This document shows, piece after piece, positions 8,637 to 17,586 of a DNA stretch of 64,000 nt. The notes beneath the pieces were generated by a model. The model was not told the origin of the DNA and ran no database searches. It saw nothing but the letters and a program-made list of their open reading frames with translations. This stretch comes from Methylobacterium bullatum. GTDB taxonomy: Bacteria; Pseudomonadota; Alphaproteobacteria; Rhizobiales; Beijerinckiaceae. The translations under genes were made by a program, and so were the position numbers. How positions within the stretch are numbered: position 1 is the first letter of the stretch; the number at the start of each line of letters is the position of its first letter. The stretch covers positions 1 to 64,000 of the forward strand of contig NZ_NKUG01000043.1 of NCBI RefSeq assembly GCF_014845095.1, written 5' to 3'.

Positions 8637-9269
8637 ATGGGCTACGCGGTCAAGGAACTGTTCCACACCCTCCAGGGTGAAGGAGCCCAGGCGGGCCGGG
8701 CCGCGGTGTTCTGCCGGTTTTCCGGCTGCAATCTCTGGTCCGGCCGCGAGGAGGATCGCGCCACGGCCGCCTGCACGTTCTGCGATACGGATTTCATCGG
8801 CATGGACGGCGAGGGCGGCGGGCGCTTTTCGACGCCGGAGGCGCTCGCCGACGCCATCGCCGCCACCTGGGAGGGCGGCGCCACGCATCATTACGTGGTC
8901 TTCACCGGCGGCGAGCCGCTGCTGCAGCTCGACCCCGCACTGATCGCGGCGGTGCACGCGCGCGGCTTCGAGATCGCGGTGGAGACCAACGGTACCCTGG
9001 CGGCCCCCGAGGGGATCGACTGGATCTGCGTGAGCCCGAAGGCCGGCAATGCCCTGGTCCAGACCACCGGGCACGAGTTGAAGCTCGTCTACCCCCAGGA
9101 CGACGCGCGTCCCGAGCGCTTCGCCGCCCTCGACTTCCGCCACCACTGGCTCCAGCCCATGGACGGGCCCGACCGCCTTGCCCATACCCGAGCGGCGGTG
9201 GAGTATTGCCGCCGCGACGCGCGCTGGCGGCTCTCGCTGCAAACCCACAAGATCATCGGTATCCCGTGA
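8637..9269 (+). CDS. queE: 7-carboxy-7-deazaguanine synthase (radical SAM)
   Basis: QueE converts 6-carboxy-tetrahydropterin to 7-carboxy-7-deazaguanine on the route to preQ0 and queuosine. The 210-residue protein starts at ATG 8637 with MGYAVKELFHTLQGEG, the typical QueE start. Its iron-sulfur cysteines are spaced CX14CX2C (the C of GCNLW, then CTFC), the variant known from Burkholderia QueE rather than the common CX3CX2C. FTGGEPLLQ is the conserved GGE motif. Residues near the C-terminus (SLQTHKIIGIP) also match the family. It is followed by queD and queC, forming one operon. Confidence 0.94.
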   Translation: MGYAVKELFHTLQGEGAQAGRAAVFCRFSGCNLWSGREEDRATAACTFCDTDFIGMDGEGGGRFSTPEALADAIAATWEGGATHHYVVFTGGEPLLQLDPALIAAVHARGFEIAVETNGTLAAPEGIDWICVSPKAGNALVQTTGHELKLVYPQDDARPERFAALDFRHHWLQPMDGPDRLAHTRAAVEYCRRDARWRLSLQTHKIIGIP

Positions 9270-9330
9270 CCCCCTTCCGTGACCTTGTGCCGGTCAGTTC
9301 GGCGCGCGGAGAACCTCAGAGTCGACTGTC

Positions 9331-9690
9331 ATGAAGATCACCCAGGCCTTCACCTTCGAGGCGGCGCATCGCCTGCCCAACGTGCCCGAGACGCATCGCT
9401 GCCACCGGATGCACGGGCATTCCTACCGGGTCGAGCTGACGATCTCCGGCGCCGTGGACCCGGCGACGGGCTGGGTGGTGGACTTCTTCGAGGTGGAGCA
9501 CGCCTTCGCGCCGATCCTGGCCCAGCTCGACCATTACTGCCTCAACGAGGTCGAGGGGCTGGAGAACCCGACCGCCGAGCATATCGCGGCCTGGATCTGG
9601 CATCGGACGAAGCCCGCCCTGCCCGGCCTGTCCTCGGTCAAGGTCATGGAGACTCCGATGTCCTGGGCCGAATACGAAGGCGAAGCCTGA
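9331..9690 (+). CDS. queD: 6-carboxy-5,6,7,8-tetrahydropterin synthase
   Basis: QueD makes 6-carboxytetrahydropterin from dihydroneopterin triphosphate, the first pathway-specific step towards queuosine. The 119-residue protein carries the zinc histidines in FEAAHRLP and HGHSYRVEL, the catalytic cysteine in [11 protein letters not shown], and a C-terminal [13 protein letters not shown] segment with a conserved Glu and His. The length is normal for the bacterial family. It lies 61 bases after queE, and queC starts two bases after its stop. Confidence 0.95.
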   Translation: MKITQAFTFEAAHRLPNVPETHRCHRMHGHSYRVELTISGAVDPATGWVVDFFEVEHAFAPILAQLDHYCLNEVEGLENPTAEHIAAWIWHRTKPALPGLSSVKVMETPMSWAEYEGEA

Positions 9691-9692
9691 CC

Positions 9693-10403
9693 ATGAGCGA
9701 CGACGGTGCCCTGGTCCTGTTCTCCGGCGGACAGGATTCCACCACCTGCCTCGCCTGGGCGCTGGAGCGCTTTCCCAGGGTGGAGACCCTTGGCTTCGAC
9801 TACAACCAGCGCCACCGGGTCGAGCTCGACGGGCGGGCGCCCCTGCGCGAGACGATGGCGGCCATGAACCCGGCCTGGTTCCGGCGTCTGGGCCGCGACC
9901 ACACCATCGCCCTCGATGCCCTGGGCAAGGTCTCCGAGACCGCGCTCACCCGCAGCACCGAGATCGCCTTCGAGGCGGGCGGCCTGCCCAACACCTTCGT
10001 GCCCGGCCGCAACATCATCTTCCTGACCTTCGCCGCGGCACTGGCCTACCGCCGGTCGCTGGGCCACATCGTCGGCGGCATGTGCGAGACGGATTACTCC
10101 GGTTATCCCGATTGCCGGGACGATACGATCAAGGCGCTCCAGGTGGCGCTGAACCTCGGCATGGACCGCCGCTTCGTCCTCCACACGCCGCTCATGTGGA
10201 TCGACAAGGCCGAGACATGGAAGATGGCCAAGGACCTCGGCGGCCAGCCACTGGTGGACCTCATCGTCGAGGACACCCACACCTGCTACCTCGGCACACG
10301 TGGGGAACGCCACGCCTGGGGCTACGGCTGCGGCACCTGCCCCGCCTGCGACCTGCGGGCGAAGGGCCATGCGAAGTTCGTGGCCGAGGCGGTGACGGAG
10401 TAG
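9693..10403 (+). CDS. queC: 7-cyano-7-deazaguanine (preQ0) synthase
   Basis: QueC is the ATP-dependent ligase that turns 7-carboxy-7-deazaguanine into preQ0. The start is ATG 9693, two bases after the queD stop, giving 236 residues. The PP-loop [11 protein letters not shown] is at about residues 7-17. Four zinc cysteines lie near the C-terminus in CYLG ... [14 protein letters not shown] is a further QueC signature. The tight spacing suggests translational coupling with queD. Confidence 0.95.
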   Translation: MSDDGALVLFSGGQDSTTCLAWALERFPRVETLGFDYNQRHRVELDGRAPLRETMAAMNPAWFRRLGRDHTIALDALGKVSETALTRSTEIAFEAGGLPNTFVPGRNIIFLTFAAALAYRRSLGHIVGGMCETDYSGYPDCRDDTIKALQVALNLGMDRRFVLHTPLMWIDKAETWKMAKDLGGQPLVDLIVEDTHTCYLGTRGERHAWGYGCGTCPACDLRAKGHAKFVAEAVTE

Positions 10404-10627
10404 AGTGGGCGCCTGCGCCGTCGCGGACAGCGGGACCCCTTCGCCGTGCCGGGCTCCCCACGCCATTTCTTTCGCGAGACGATCAGCGACATCCGTCCTG
10501 TTTCAGGACTGGATTCAGGTGCAGATCAAATATTCAATGATTAGATCATAGAAGTCGTGTGATAATTGACAGCCGATTCTTCATCGGCGAAAAAGGATCA
10601 GGCGCCATTGCACGACCGGAGGGTGCC

Positions 10628-10753
10628 GTGCTGGAAATCATATTTTGGATCTCTGCCTTTGTTTCGATTTTTGGTAGCATAGGATTGATCGTTATATTCT
10701 TATGGCCTGAAAAGCGGCAGCACATCGAGTGGGACGACAATTCGATCGATTGA
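10628..10753 (+). CDS. Possible small single-span membrane protein (41 residues)
   Basis: GTG 10628 is preceded by GGAGGG (10618-10623) at four bases. The product has one strongly hydrophobic stretch, residues 2-22 (IIFWISAFVSIFGSIGLIVIF), followed by a charged tail WPEKRQHIEWDD. Codon use is much less GC-rich than in neighbouring genes. A longer reading from GTG 10559 is possible but has no comparable ribosome-binding site. I recognise no family. It stands alone between queC and the exopolysaccharide genes. Confidence 0.4.
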   Translation: MLEIIFWISAFVSIFGSIGLIVIFLWPEKRQHIEWDDNSID

Positions 10754-11025
10754 ATGAAAACCATAAGAATGCTTGTCCCGGAGGATGGATCTTCGGGACA
10801 AGCACATCGATTCGGATGCCCGATTTCGTCGAATGGGTCTCGGTTCCAAGCGGACGCGTTGGTCGAGTGCGCCTGGGGCGCGATGTCCGCCTCGGTGATA
10901 TCGGCCCATAGGATATCGCTGGTATTGCCCGTATCCTCGCTGGGCGAGTTGGTGACCGGCCCGCCGGCGGATCGGCTTGGCGAATGCGTCGACAATCATC
11001 CCTCGTCGCCCCGGATTGCCGGAGG

Positions 11026-12483
11026 TTACCGGGCGCCCTTGGCGCCCAGGACCGCCGAGACCGTTCCCATCAGGATGTAGAGGTCGAGCCACGGCGACCA
11101 GTTGCGGATATAGTAGGTGTCCTGGCTGCGTTGGACGTGGAGATCGCCGTCGCTTCTCGACGAGATCTGCCAAAGGCCGGTCAGGCCGGGCGGCACGCTG
11201 GTGCGAAGCGCACGGAAATCGGGATCGAACCCGTCCATGTGATAGGCCGGAAACGGCCTCGGACCGACGAGGCTCATGTCGCCGCACAGGACGTTCCAGA
11301 GCTGGGGCAGCTCGTCCAGGCTCGTGCGCCGGATGAAATGCCCGACCTTCGGCAGGATTCGCGGATCGGCGGAGAGCTTGAAGAAGCGCTGCCATTCCTC
11401 GCGGGCCGCCGGGCAGGATTCGAGGTGGGCGTGCAGCCGGCGCTCCGCGTCGGAATACATCGTCCGCAACTTCAGGACCCGGATCGGCCGTCCATGCCGC
11501 CCGACGCGGATCTGGACATAGAACGGGCTGCCCGGATCGAGGCTGCGGATCGTTACGGCGAGGATCGCGATCACCGGAATGGCCACGATCAGGCCGAGGC
11601 CTGCGAAGGTGCAGTCGATCACGCGCTTGAGGGCGAGGTTGCGCGGCCGGTACAGTTCGCGCCGGATCTCGAGGCCGATGGCGCTACCGAGGGGTTGCAC
11701 CTGCACCCACATGTTCTGCAACTCGTGGATCTGCTGGGCGAGGACCGTGCGTGGAGCGGGCGCCCCGCCCGCCCCCTTGCCGTCATACAGGGCGAGGGTG
11801 GCGCAGGACGAGAACAGCAGCACCTCCACCGGCACCGCCGGCATCTCGTCGATCATGCCGAGGATGGGCAGTCCCTCTATCCGCACCGGCTCCTGCCCGC
11901 GCTCGGCGAGGAAGCCCACCGGCCGAAACCCGAGTTCCGGCTGGGCGAGGAGCGTGTCGGCCAGGCTGCGCCCGGCGGTGTCGGTCCCCACGATCACGGT
12001 GAGAGCCCCCCAGAGCCTCCACCGGATCAGGGCGCTTCGCAGCGCGGATTCGCCATAGAAGCCGATCACCACCAGGAGCGCCGATACCACCGCGATCTCG
12101 GCAACGCCCCGCGCCGACGGCCCCTGAGCGCTCACCACCAGCAGGCAACTGATCGCGTAGATGCAGACCCCGAGGACGCGCAATCGCAACCGCTCCGGGG
12201 GGCTCGGCCCATAGCTGGAATAGAGCCCGAACACCGCCAGGATGAGCACGACGCCGACAGGGGGAATCGGCACCGGGGTGGAGGGTCCCAACCAATCCGT
12301 CAGTGGCGGCCAGCCGGTCAGCAGCCAGGGCACGACGCCGGCAATGCCCGAGAAGAACAGGTCCCCCCCGACCAGAACCGTCGTGACGATGGCCCGCCGC
12401 CGTCCGGGCCGGAGTTCGACCTCCACCGGTTTGATCCGCTCGACCGCAGGGCCCGCGAGAATGATGCTGTCGGTGGTGCTCAT
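11026..12483 (-). CDS. Polyprenyl-phosphate hexose-1-phosphate transferase starting exopolysaccharide repeats
   Basis: This membrane enzyme loads the first sugar phosphate onto undecaprenyl phosphate. ATG 12483 gives 485 residues. The N-terminal half has several hydrophobic segments and a degenerate nucleotide-fold (CoA-binding-like) region. The C-terminal 200 residues are the bacterial sugar transferase domain: a membrane anchor (CTFAGLGLIVAIPVIAILAV), then KLRTMYSDAE, RTSLDELPQLWNVL, GDMSLVGPRP and GLTGLWQISSR. This is the WbaP/ExoY catalytic block. The sugar (Glc or Gal) cannot be read from sequence. It is downstream of wecG-like and decarboxylase genes on the same strand. Confidence 0.9.
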   Translation of the reverse strand: MSTTDSIILAGPAVERIKPVEVELRPGRRRAIVTTVLVGGDLFFSGIAGVVPWLLTGWPPLTDWLGPSTPVPIPPVGVVLILAVFGLYSSYGPSPPERLRLRVLGVCIYAISCLLVVSAQGPSARGVAEIAVVSALLVVIGFYGESALRSALIRWRLWGALTVIVGTDTAGRSLADTLLAQPELGFRPVGFLAERGQEPVRIEGLPILGMIDEMPAVPVEVLLFSSCATLALYDGKGAGGAPAPRTVLAQQIHELQNMWVQVQPLGSAIGLEIRRELYRPRNLALKRVIDCTFAGLGLIVAIPVIAILAVTIRSLDPGSPFYVQIRVGRHGRPIRVLKLRTMYSDAERRLHAHLESCPAAREEWQRFFKLSADPRILPKVGHFIRRTSLDELPQLWNVLCGDMSLVGPRPFPAYHMDGFDPDFRALRTSVPPGLTGLWQISSRSDGDLHVQRSQDTYYIRNWSPWLDLYILMGTVSAVLGAKGAR

Positions 12484-12586
12484 GGGAAGCCATTCCGAAA
12501 GTTCGAGGCCATACCGGCCCTGGAACGAGAGAAGGCGGGACACCGTGGCCACGGGGGCGAGGCCCGGCACGGCCCGGGAGCGGGAA

Positions 12587-13543
12587 TCACCCGGGCCGAT
12601 GAGGCGGCGGGGCCGGCATCGCCGGGGAGGCCCCACCCCTCATGCGGGAGGCGAACCAGGTCCTGAGAAGCTGCCCGGCAGCGAGCAGCAGGAACAGGGG
12701 GACGATCTTCATGTAGCGGGCGAAGAGCCTTTTCGGTTCGCTCACGAGGCGGAACAGCCATTCGAGGCCTCGCTTCTGCATCCAGACCGGGGCCTGCCGC
12801 TTGGTGCCCGCCAGGAAATCGAAGGCTGCCCCGACGCCGATCATGACCGGCGCATCGATGCGTCCGAGATGGGAGGCCATCCAGTTTTCCTGCTTGGGGG
12901 TACTGAGGCCGACCCAGACGATGTCCGGCCGCGCGGCATTGATCTGTGCCACCACCGCCTCGTCCTCCTCCCGCGACAGGCTCCGGAACGGAGGGCAGCA
13001 GGTGCCGACCACGGACAGTCCCGGATTTGCATTCCGGAGGCGGGCGCTCAGCGCCTCGGCCACACCGGGCGCTCCGCCGTAGTAAAAATGGCGATAGCCG
13101 CGGGACGGCGACAGGCGCGTGATCGCGCGCATCAGGTCGGGGCCATAGACCCGCTCGGTCGAAGTGTGGCCAAGGAGCCGCGACATCCAGACGAGGGGCA
13201 TGCCGTCCGGCGTCACGAGATCCGCCGCGTTGTGGATCGCGAGCAAGTGCGGATCGCTTCTGCTCTCGATCACCCCATGGGCCCCGGTGATGCAGACGTA
13301 ATGCGGCTTGCCCGAGCGGACGAAGGCATCGATGGCCGCAATGGCGTCCGCGAAGGTGATGGCGCTGACGTCGAGCCCGAGAATCTCGGCGCGCGGCAGT
13401 TCCCAGCCCCCGGCAGGGGCGGGTGAAGCCCCCGCCGTTTCCGCGCCCGTCAGCTCGACCGCGTGGCGGCGGCGGGTTTCCGGACGCACGGATCGCGCCC
13501 GGCGATTGAGATCGGCGCCACTCGGCGTGAGATCGTCGGTCAT
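12587..13543 (-). CDS. WecG/TagA/CpsF-family glycosyltransferase (GT26)
   Basis: This enzyme adds a second sugar to a lipid-linked intermediate in polysaccharide synthesis. ATG 13543 overlaps the stop of the upstream decarboxylase gene by four bases (ATGA), so translation is coupled. In 318 residues, family motifs include [60 protein letters not shown] and RAP-type [15 protein letters not shown]-terminal hydrophobic helix ([13 protein letters not shown]) may attach it to the membrane, which is common in this family. The sugar donor is unknown. Confidence 0.9.
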   Translation of the reverse strand: MTDDLTPSGADLNRRARSVRPETRRRHAVELTGAETAGASPAPAGGWELPRAEILGLDVSAITFADAIAAIDAFVRSGKPHYVCITGAHGVIESRSDPHLLAIHNAADLVTPDGMPLVWMSRLLGHTSTERVYGPDLMRAITRLSPSRGYRHFYYGGAPGVAEALSARLRNANPGLSVVGTCCPPFRSLSREEDEAVVAQINAARPDIVWVGLSTPKQENWMASHLGRIDAPVMIGVGAAFDFLAGTKRQAPVWMQKRGLEWLFRLVSEPKRLFARYMKIVPLFLLLAAGQLLRTWFASRMRGGASPAMPAPPPHRPG

Positions 13544-14544
13544 CCCGCGACCTGCGTCAGGGGTTCGGAGCGGGCCAGTTCGCGCAGGGCATGAATCGGC
13601 GAGCCCTTCTGGATGAGCCGCGCTTCGAAATACGCGATCGTCCGCACCAGACCGGTGTCGAGATCGACCCGGGGCGACCATCTCAGTTTCTCCCGGGCGC
13701 GGGAGATGTCGGGGCAGCGCCGCCTCGGGTCGTCCTGGGGCAAGGGCCGGCATTCGATCGTCGAGCGCGAGTTGCAGAGTTGCACGATGCGTTCGGCCAG
13801 GGCGAGGACGTTGATCTCGGACGGGTTGCCGAGGTTGACCACGTCGCCGGGCTCCTCCTCCACCGCCATCAGCCGGAGCAAGCCTTCGACGAGATCGTCC
13901 ACGTAGCAGAACGACCGGGTCTGGGAGCCGTCGCCGTAGATCGTGATCGGCTGATGCGTCAGCGCCTGGACGATGAAGTTCGAAATCACCCGGCCGTCCT
14001 GCGGATGCATGTTCGGCCCGTAGGTATTGAAGATCCGCGCCACGCGCACCGACATCCGATGCTGGCGGCGGTAGTCGTGGAACAGCGTCTCGGCGCAGCG
14101 CTTGCCCTCGTCGTAGCAGGCGCGCGGCCCGACGATGCTGACATGGCCGCAATAGCTCTCGGGCTGCGGGTGAACGTCCGGATCGCCATAGACCTCGCTG
14201 GTCGAGGCCTGGAGGATGCGGGCGTGGAGGCGCTTGGACAGGCCGAGCATGTTGATCGCCCCCATCACGCTGGTCTTCGTCGTCTGGACGGGGTCCCGCT
14301 GATAGTGAACCGGAGAGGCCGGGCAGGCGAGATTGTAGATCTCGTCGACCTCCACGTAGAGCGGGAACGTCACGTCGTGGCGAAGGAGCTCGAAGGATTG
14401 GTGTGTGAGCAGCTTATCCAGGTTCGAGCGCGCACCTGTCAGGAAATTGTCGACGCAGAGAACTTCGTTTCCCTGCTTGATCAGCCGTCCACAGAGATGA
14501 GACCCGATGAACCCGGCCCCACCCGTTACGAGGATGCGCTTCAT
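13540..14544 (-). CDS. UDP-glucuronate decarboxylase-like NAD-dependent epimerase (UXS family)
   Basis: This extended short-chain dehydrogenase probably makes UDP-xylose from UDP-glucuronate for the adjacent polysaccharide genes. The 334-residue protein begins with the Rossmann motif [10 protein letters not shown]. It has the UXS signature [12 protein letters not shown], a catalytic [10 protein letters not shown] followed by YDEGKRCAE (a Y-x3-K pair), and [22 protein letters not shown]. The length and motifs match bacterial UXS closely; UDP-glucose 4-epimerase is less likely because of the CPASPVHY segment. It is the first gene of the minus-strand exopolysaccharide operon. Confidence 0.88.
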   Translation of the reverse strand: MKRILVTGGAGFIGSHLCGRLIKQGNEVLCVDNFLTGARSNLDKLLTHQSFELLRHDVTFPLYVEVDEIYNLACPASPVHYQRDPVQTTKTSVMGAINMLGLSKRLHARILQASTSEVYGDPDVHPQPESYCGHVSIVGPRACYDEGKRCAETLFHDYRRQHRMSVRVARIFNTYGPNMHPQDGRVISNFIVQALTHQPITIYGDGSQTRSFCYVDDLVEGLLRLMAVEEEPGDVVNLGNPSEINVLALAERIVQLCNSRSTIECRPLPQDDPRRRCPDISRAREKLRWSPRVDLDTGLVRTIAYFEARLIQKGSPIHALRELARSEPLTQVAG

Positions 14545-14938
14545 TGTCGGTGCCCCTCCGGCTCATTCCCAGGACCGACGATCGTCGCGTCCGAGACTGG
14601 AACGAGCGTTCCGTCGGTGATCTCGCTCGACCGTCCCCTCGGGGAGGAACTCGGAGCGCCGCCGAACCATGGAGGACAATCATTGCACGCTACAAGTGGC
14701 GCATCCGGTGCATAGGGCAGGCTTCATGACCGAATAAGGAATAGTACCATCGAATATTGCCGCGACTCGACGCCAAAAATCATCGATTAGATTTTATAGC
14801 ATGGCCGATATTCGGAAGGACTAACTCCTTGTAGGGCCGGGATCGTCCGAAAGGCGATGCCGGAGCCGGAATTTCCGCGGTTTAGACTATTGGCGATCCT
14901 GCGAGATAGGCCTCACCAGACAAGCGGTCGGTTGATCC
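14545..14938. other. Divergent promoter region of the exopolysaccharide locus
   Basis: About 390 bases separate the decarboxylase gene from the divergent export gene. The middle (about 14730-14830) is markedly AT-rich, with stretches such as aataaggaatag and attagattttatagca, and is the probable site of both promoters. No protein-like frame is present. Confidence 0.45.
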
Positions 14939-16210
14939 ATGATGAGACAGCATCGACGGACGCGCCTGGCGCGCGTGCCCTACCGCATCGCGGCACTCGC
15001 CCTGTGGGTCGCCCTCGGCGGGGCGGCCGGCGCCCAGGATTCCGATTATCGACTCGCGCCCGGAGACCGGCTCGGATTGTCGGTCTACGGCCAAGCCGAA
15101 CTCTCGGGCGAGTTCGTGGTCAATGGCAGCGGCGCGTTGTTCCTGCCCCTGGTCGGCGAAGTCACCGTCTCGGCGATGACCTTGCCGGAGGCCCAGAAGC
15201 AGATCGTCAGCCATCTGGCCGACGGCTTTCTGCAGCAGCCGGTGGTGAGCCTGCGTATCACGGAGATGCGGCCGATCTACCTCCTGGGCGACGTGCGCGT
15301 CGCGGGGAGTTACCCGTTCCGCTACGGGGCCTCGGTTCTCAGCGGCATCGCCCTGGCCGGCGGCTTCGCCTTGCCCGAACAGGCGCAGATCTCCCAGCGC
15401 ACGGAGTTCCTCAGTGCCGACGAACGGGTCCGGGTCCTGGAGGCGACCCTGCGTCTGCTCACGGTCCGGCGCGAGAGGCTGGAAGCGCAGCGGCAAGACC
15501 GTGAGGATTTCACCCCGCCGCGCGGCAGCGAACGCGACGAGGGCTTCACCCGTCTCCTCGCGGAGGAACGCGGGATCCTGAAGGCGCAGCGGAGCGCCTT
15601 CGCGCAATCTGCCGAGATGCTCCGTGCGCAGCAGCCGCGGATCGAGGCGGAGATCGCTGGCGTCGAGGCGCAGCGCAAGGCGGAGGAGACGCAGCTCCGG
15701 CTGATCCAGTCCCATCTCGAGGATTACGAGAAGCTCATCAGCAACGGTCTGGCGCGACGGTACCAGGGGATCGAACTGCAGCGCGAGGAGGCCCGGAACA
15801 AGGGGACCATCGCGCGGCTGAACTCCGAACTCGCCCGGCTCGATCTGGCGATCGGCGACCTCGCCCTGCGCGCCCAGGAACTCACCGACACCTATCATCG
15901 CCGCCTCCTCGCCGAACTGCAGGACGTGACCACGCGCCTGACGGAAGTGGAGATGCAGTTGCCGAGCGCCCGCGAGATCCGGGAGGCGCGCCTCCAGTCC
16001 GGCGGCATGCTCGGTGCAGCCAGCCCCGGCACCCCGGCGCGGAAAGTCTTCATCACGCGCGCCGTGGGCGAGCGGACGGAGACCTTCGAGGCGAACGAGC
16101 GTGCGCTCCTCCAGCCGGGCGACATCATCGACGTCCGTCGCGAGCCGCCGACGAGTCCGATCCGGACAAGCCTGGCCCTGCCGGAACCGGGCTCCCTCCC
16201 GGCGCGCTGA
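14939..16210 (+). CDS. ExoF-like periplasmic polysaccharide biosynthesis/export protein
   Basis: This is an OPX-family protein of the ExoF type, acting in polysaccharide translocation across the periplasm. The 423-residue product has a signal peptide (about 1-32, ending GGAAGAQ). A Poly_export domain follows (DYRLAPGDRLGLSVYG ... LFLPLVGEVTVSAMTLPEAQ) and then a SLBB-like segment (YLLGDVRVAGSYPFRYGASV). A long predicted coiled coil (about 170-330, rich in Glu/Arg/Gln) and a second short SLBB-like part (LQPGDIIDVRR) end the protein. The coiled coil sets ExoF proteins apart from Wza. It diverges from the three glycan genes on the other strand. Confidence 0.87.
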   Translation: MMRQHRRTRLARVPYRIAALALWVALGGAAGAQDSDYRLAPGDRLGLSVYGQAELSGEFVVNGSGALFLPLVGEVTVSAMTLPEAQKQIVSHLADGFLQQPVVSLRITEMRPIYLLGDVRVAGSYPFRYGASVLSGIALAGGFALPEQAQISQRTEFLSADERVRVLEATLRLLTVRRERLEAQRQDREDFTPPRGSERDEGFTRLLAEERGILKAQRSAFAQSAEMLRAQQPRIEAEIAGVEAQRKAEETQLRLIQSHLEDYEKLISNGLARRYQGIELQREEARNKGTIARLNSELARLDLAIGDLALRAQELTDTYHRRLLAELQDVTTRLTEVEMQLPSAREIREARLQSGGMLGAASPGTPARKVFITRAVGERTETFEANERALLQPGDIIDVRREPPTSPIRTSLALPEPGSLPAR

Positions 16211-16595
16211 TACGGGAACCGGCACCTCTCCCACGGCCGGCGCGGCAGACACCGACGCGGCCCGGGCGTCGCGGGCCCGTCGACGTCCCAACGATCATCC
16301 GCCTCGCACTTGCAGGACGCATGTAGGCGCAGGCTCGCCCCCTTCCCCCGCCACGGGCGGACGCGGGAGCCGATCGCCTTTGACACGCCGCTCGGCCTCG
16401 GCACCCGGATCGCTCGCGTACATCGCGGAGGTTCAAATGTTGCGAATTAAAATACACATCGAAGCCCAAGCTAGTACTTAATATTGTGCTATTTTACTGG
16501 AATTTTAATCAATATTCTGCAGAATGCGGCTCTTCGCCACTGTTTATTCCGAGTTCCTTGAAAGTATAGGCGAGATGCTTGCCGGAGCGTCACTA
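16211..16595. other. Intergenic region upstream of the Crp-family regulator
   Basis: This stretch follows the ExoF-like gene. The first 200 bases are GC-rich without a credible gene. From about 16430 to 16520 the sequence turns AT-rich (ttaaaatacaca, tacttaatattgtgctattttac), a probable promoter for the regulator gene. ATG codons at 16524 and 16575 are in frame with that gene but give leaders unlike the family. Confidence 0.4.
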
Positions 16596-17324
16596 ATGAA
16601 CTCACGACTCCAGCCGCTCCAGGCGCCGTTGGTCGAGAACCGCCTCCTGCGGGCGCTTCCCATCGAAGTCTTCAGCCAGATGCTGCCGCAGCTCGAAGAG
16701 GTGGTGCTGACCGTCGGCGAGCGGATCGTCATGGCCAACGAGCCCATCCCGCACGCGTATTTCATCGAGAGCGGACTGGCCTCCGTGACCATGGCGATCG
16801 CCGAACGCGGCACTGTCGAGATCGCTGTCGTCGGGCGCGACGGAATGGTCAGCACCGCCCTCGTGCTCGGCATCGAGCACACGCCCCTCACCGTGGAGGT
16901 CCGCGTGGCGGGCCGTGCCCTCCGCATGGGCGCGGGCGCCCTGCGCCAGGCGATGGCCCAGAGCAGTGCCCTACGCGACATCCTCCTGCGCTACGTCCAG
17001 GTCGTCATCCTCTGGACCAGCCAGATGGCCCTGGCCAACCGGCACCATTCGGTGGAGGAGCGCCTGGCGCTCTGCCTCCTCCTGGCCAGCGACAGGCTCG
17101 ACGAGGGCCGCGTAGTCATGACCCACGAGATGCTGGCGCTGATGCTCGGCATGCATCGCCCGCGCGTCACCGTCGCCCTGCACGAATTGGAGCGCACGCG
17201 GATGATCGTGATGCGGCGCGGGCAGATCACGATCCGTGACCGGCTCAAGCTCGTCGAACTGGCCGGCGACAGCTATGGCCTCGCCGAGGCCGAGTACGAG
17301 CGGCTGATCGGCCCCTTCATCTGA
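16596..17324 (+). CDS. Crp/Fnr-family transcriptional regulator
   Basis: The protein has a cyclic-nucleotide-binding-type sensor domain and a C-terminal helix-turn-helix. ATG 16596 gives 242 residues, close to the family norm and preceded by GGAG; ATG 16524 would give 266. The N-terminal beta-roll spans about residues 15-130 (EVVLTVGERIVMANEPIPHAYFIESGLASV). The Crp-type HTH is in EMLALMLGMHRPRVTVALHE. The Fnr iron-sulfur cysteines are absent, so it is not an oxygen-sensing FNR. Proteins like this are abundant in Methylobacterium. It follows the exopolysaccharide locus and might control it; this is only positional inference. Confidence 0.86.
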   Translation: MNSRLQPLQAPLVENRLLRALPIEVFSQMLPQLEEVVLTVGERIVMANEPIPHAYFIESGLASVTMAIAERGTVEIAVVGRDGMVSTALVLGIEHTPLTVEVRVAGRALRMGAGALRQAMAQSSALRDILLRYVQVVILWTSQMALANRHHSVEERLALCLLLASDRLDEGRVVMTHEMLALMLGMHRPRVTVALHELERTRMIVMRRGQITIRDRLKLVELAGDSYGLAEAEYERLIGPFI

Positions 17325-17586
17325 GACCGGACGGAGGTGAGGGAAACTCATCACCCTTCGACCGTGCGATGGCGGGTGTCCGCCGAACGCGCCGAGGACG
17401 CATGAGTCGGACCCGATTGAAATCGAACGTTCGCGTAAGCGCGGACCCTGGACGACGCTATTCATAAAGCCGTCGAAACCATGAATTTCGAACAACCTCA
17501 CAATCCATTGGCCAGCCGGAGAATCCCTGCTTAGGTGAAGCGAGGCCGCGTCCCATCGGTGCGCCCATCGACAAGGTGAGAGAGCG

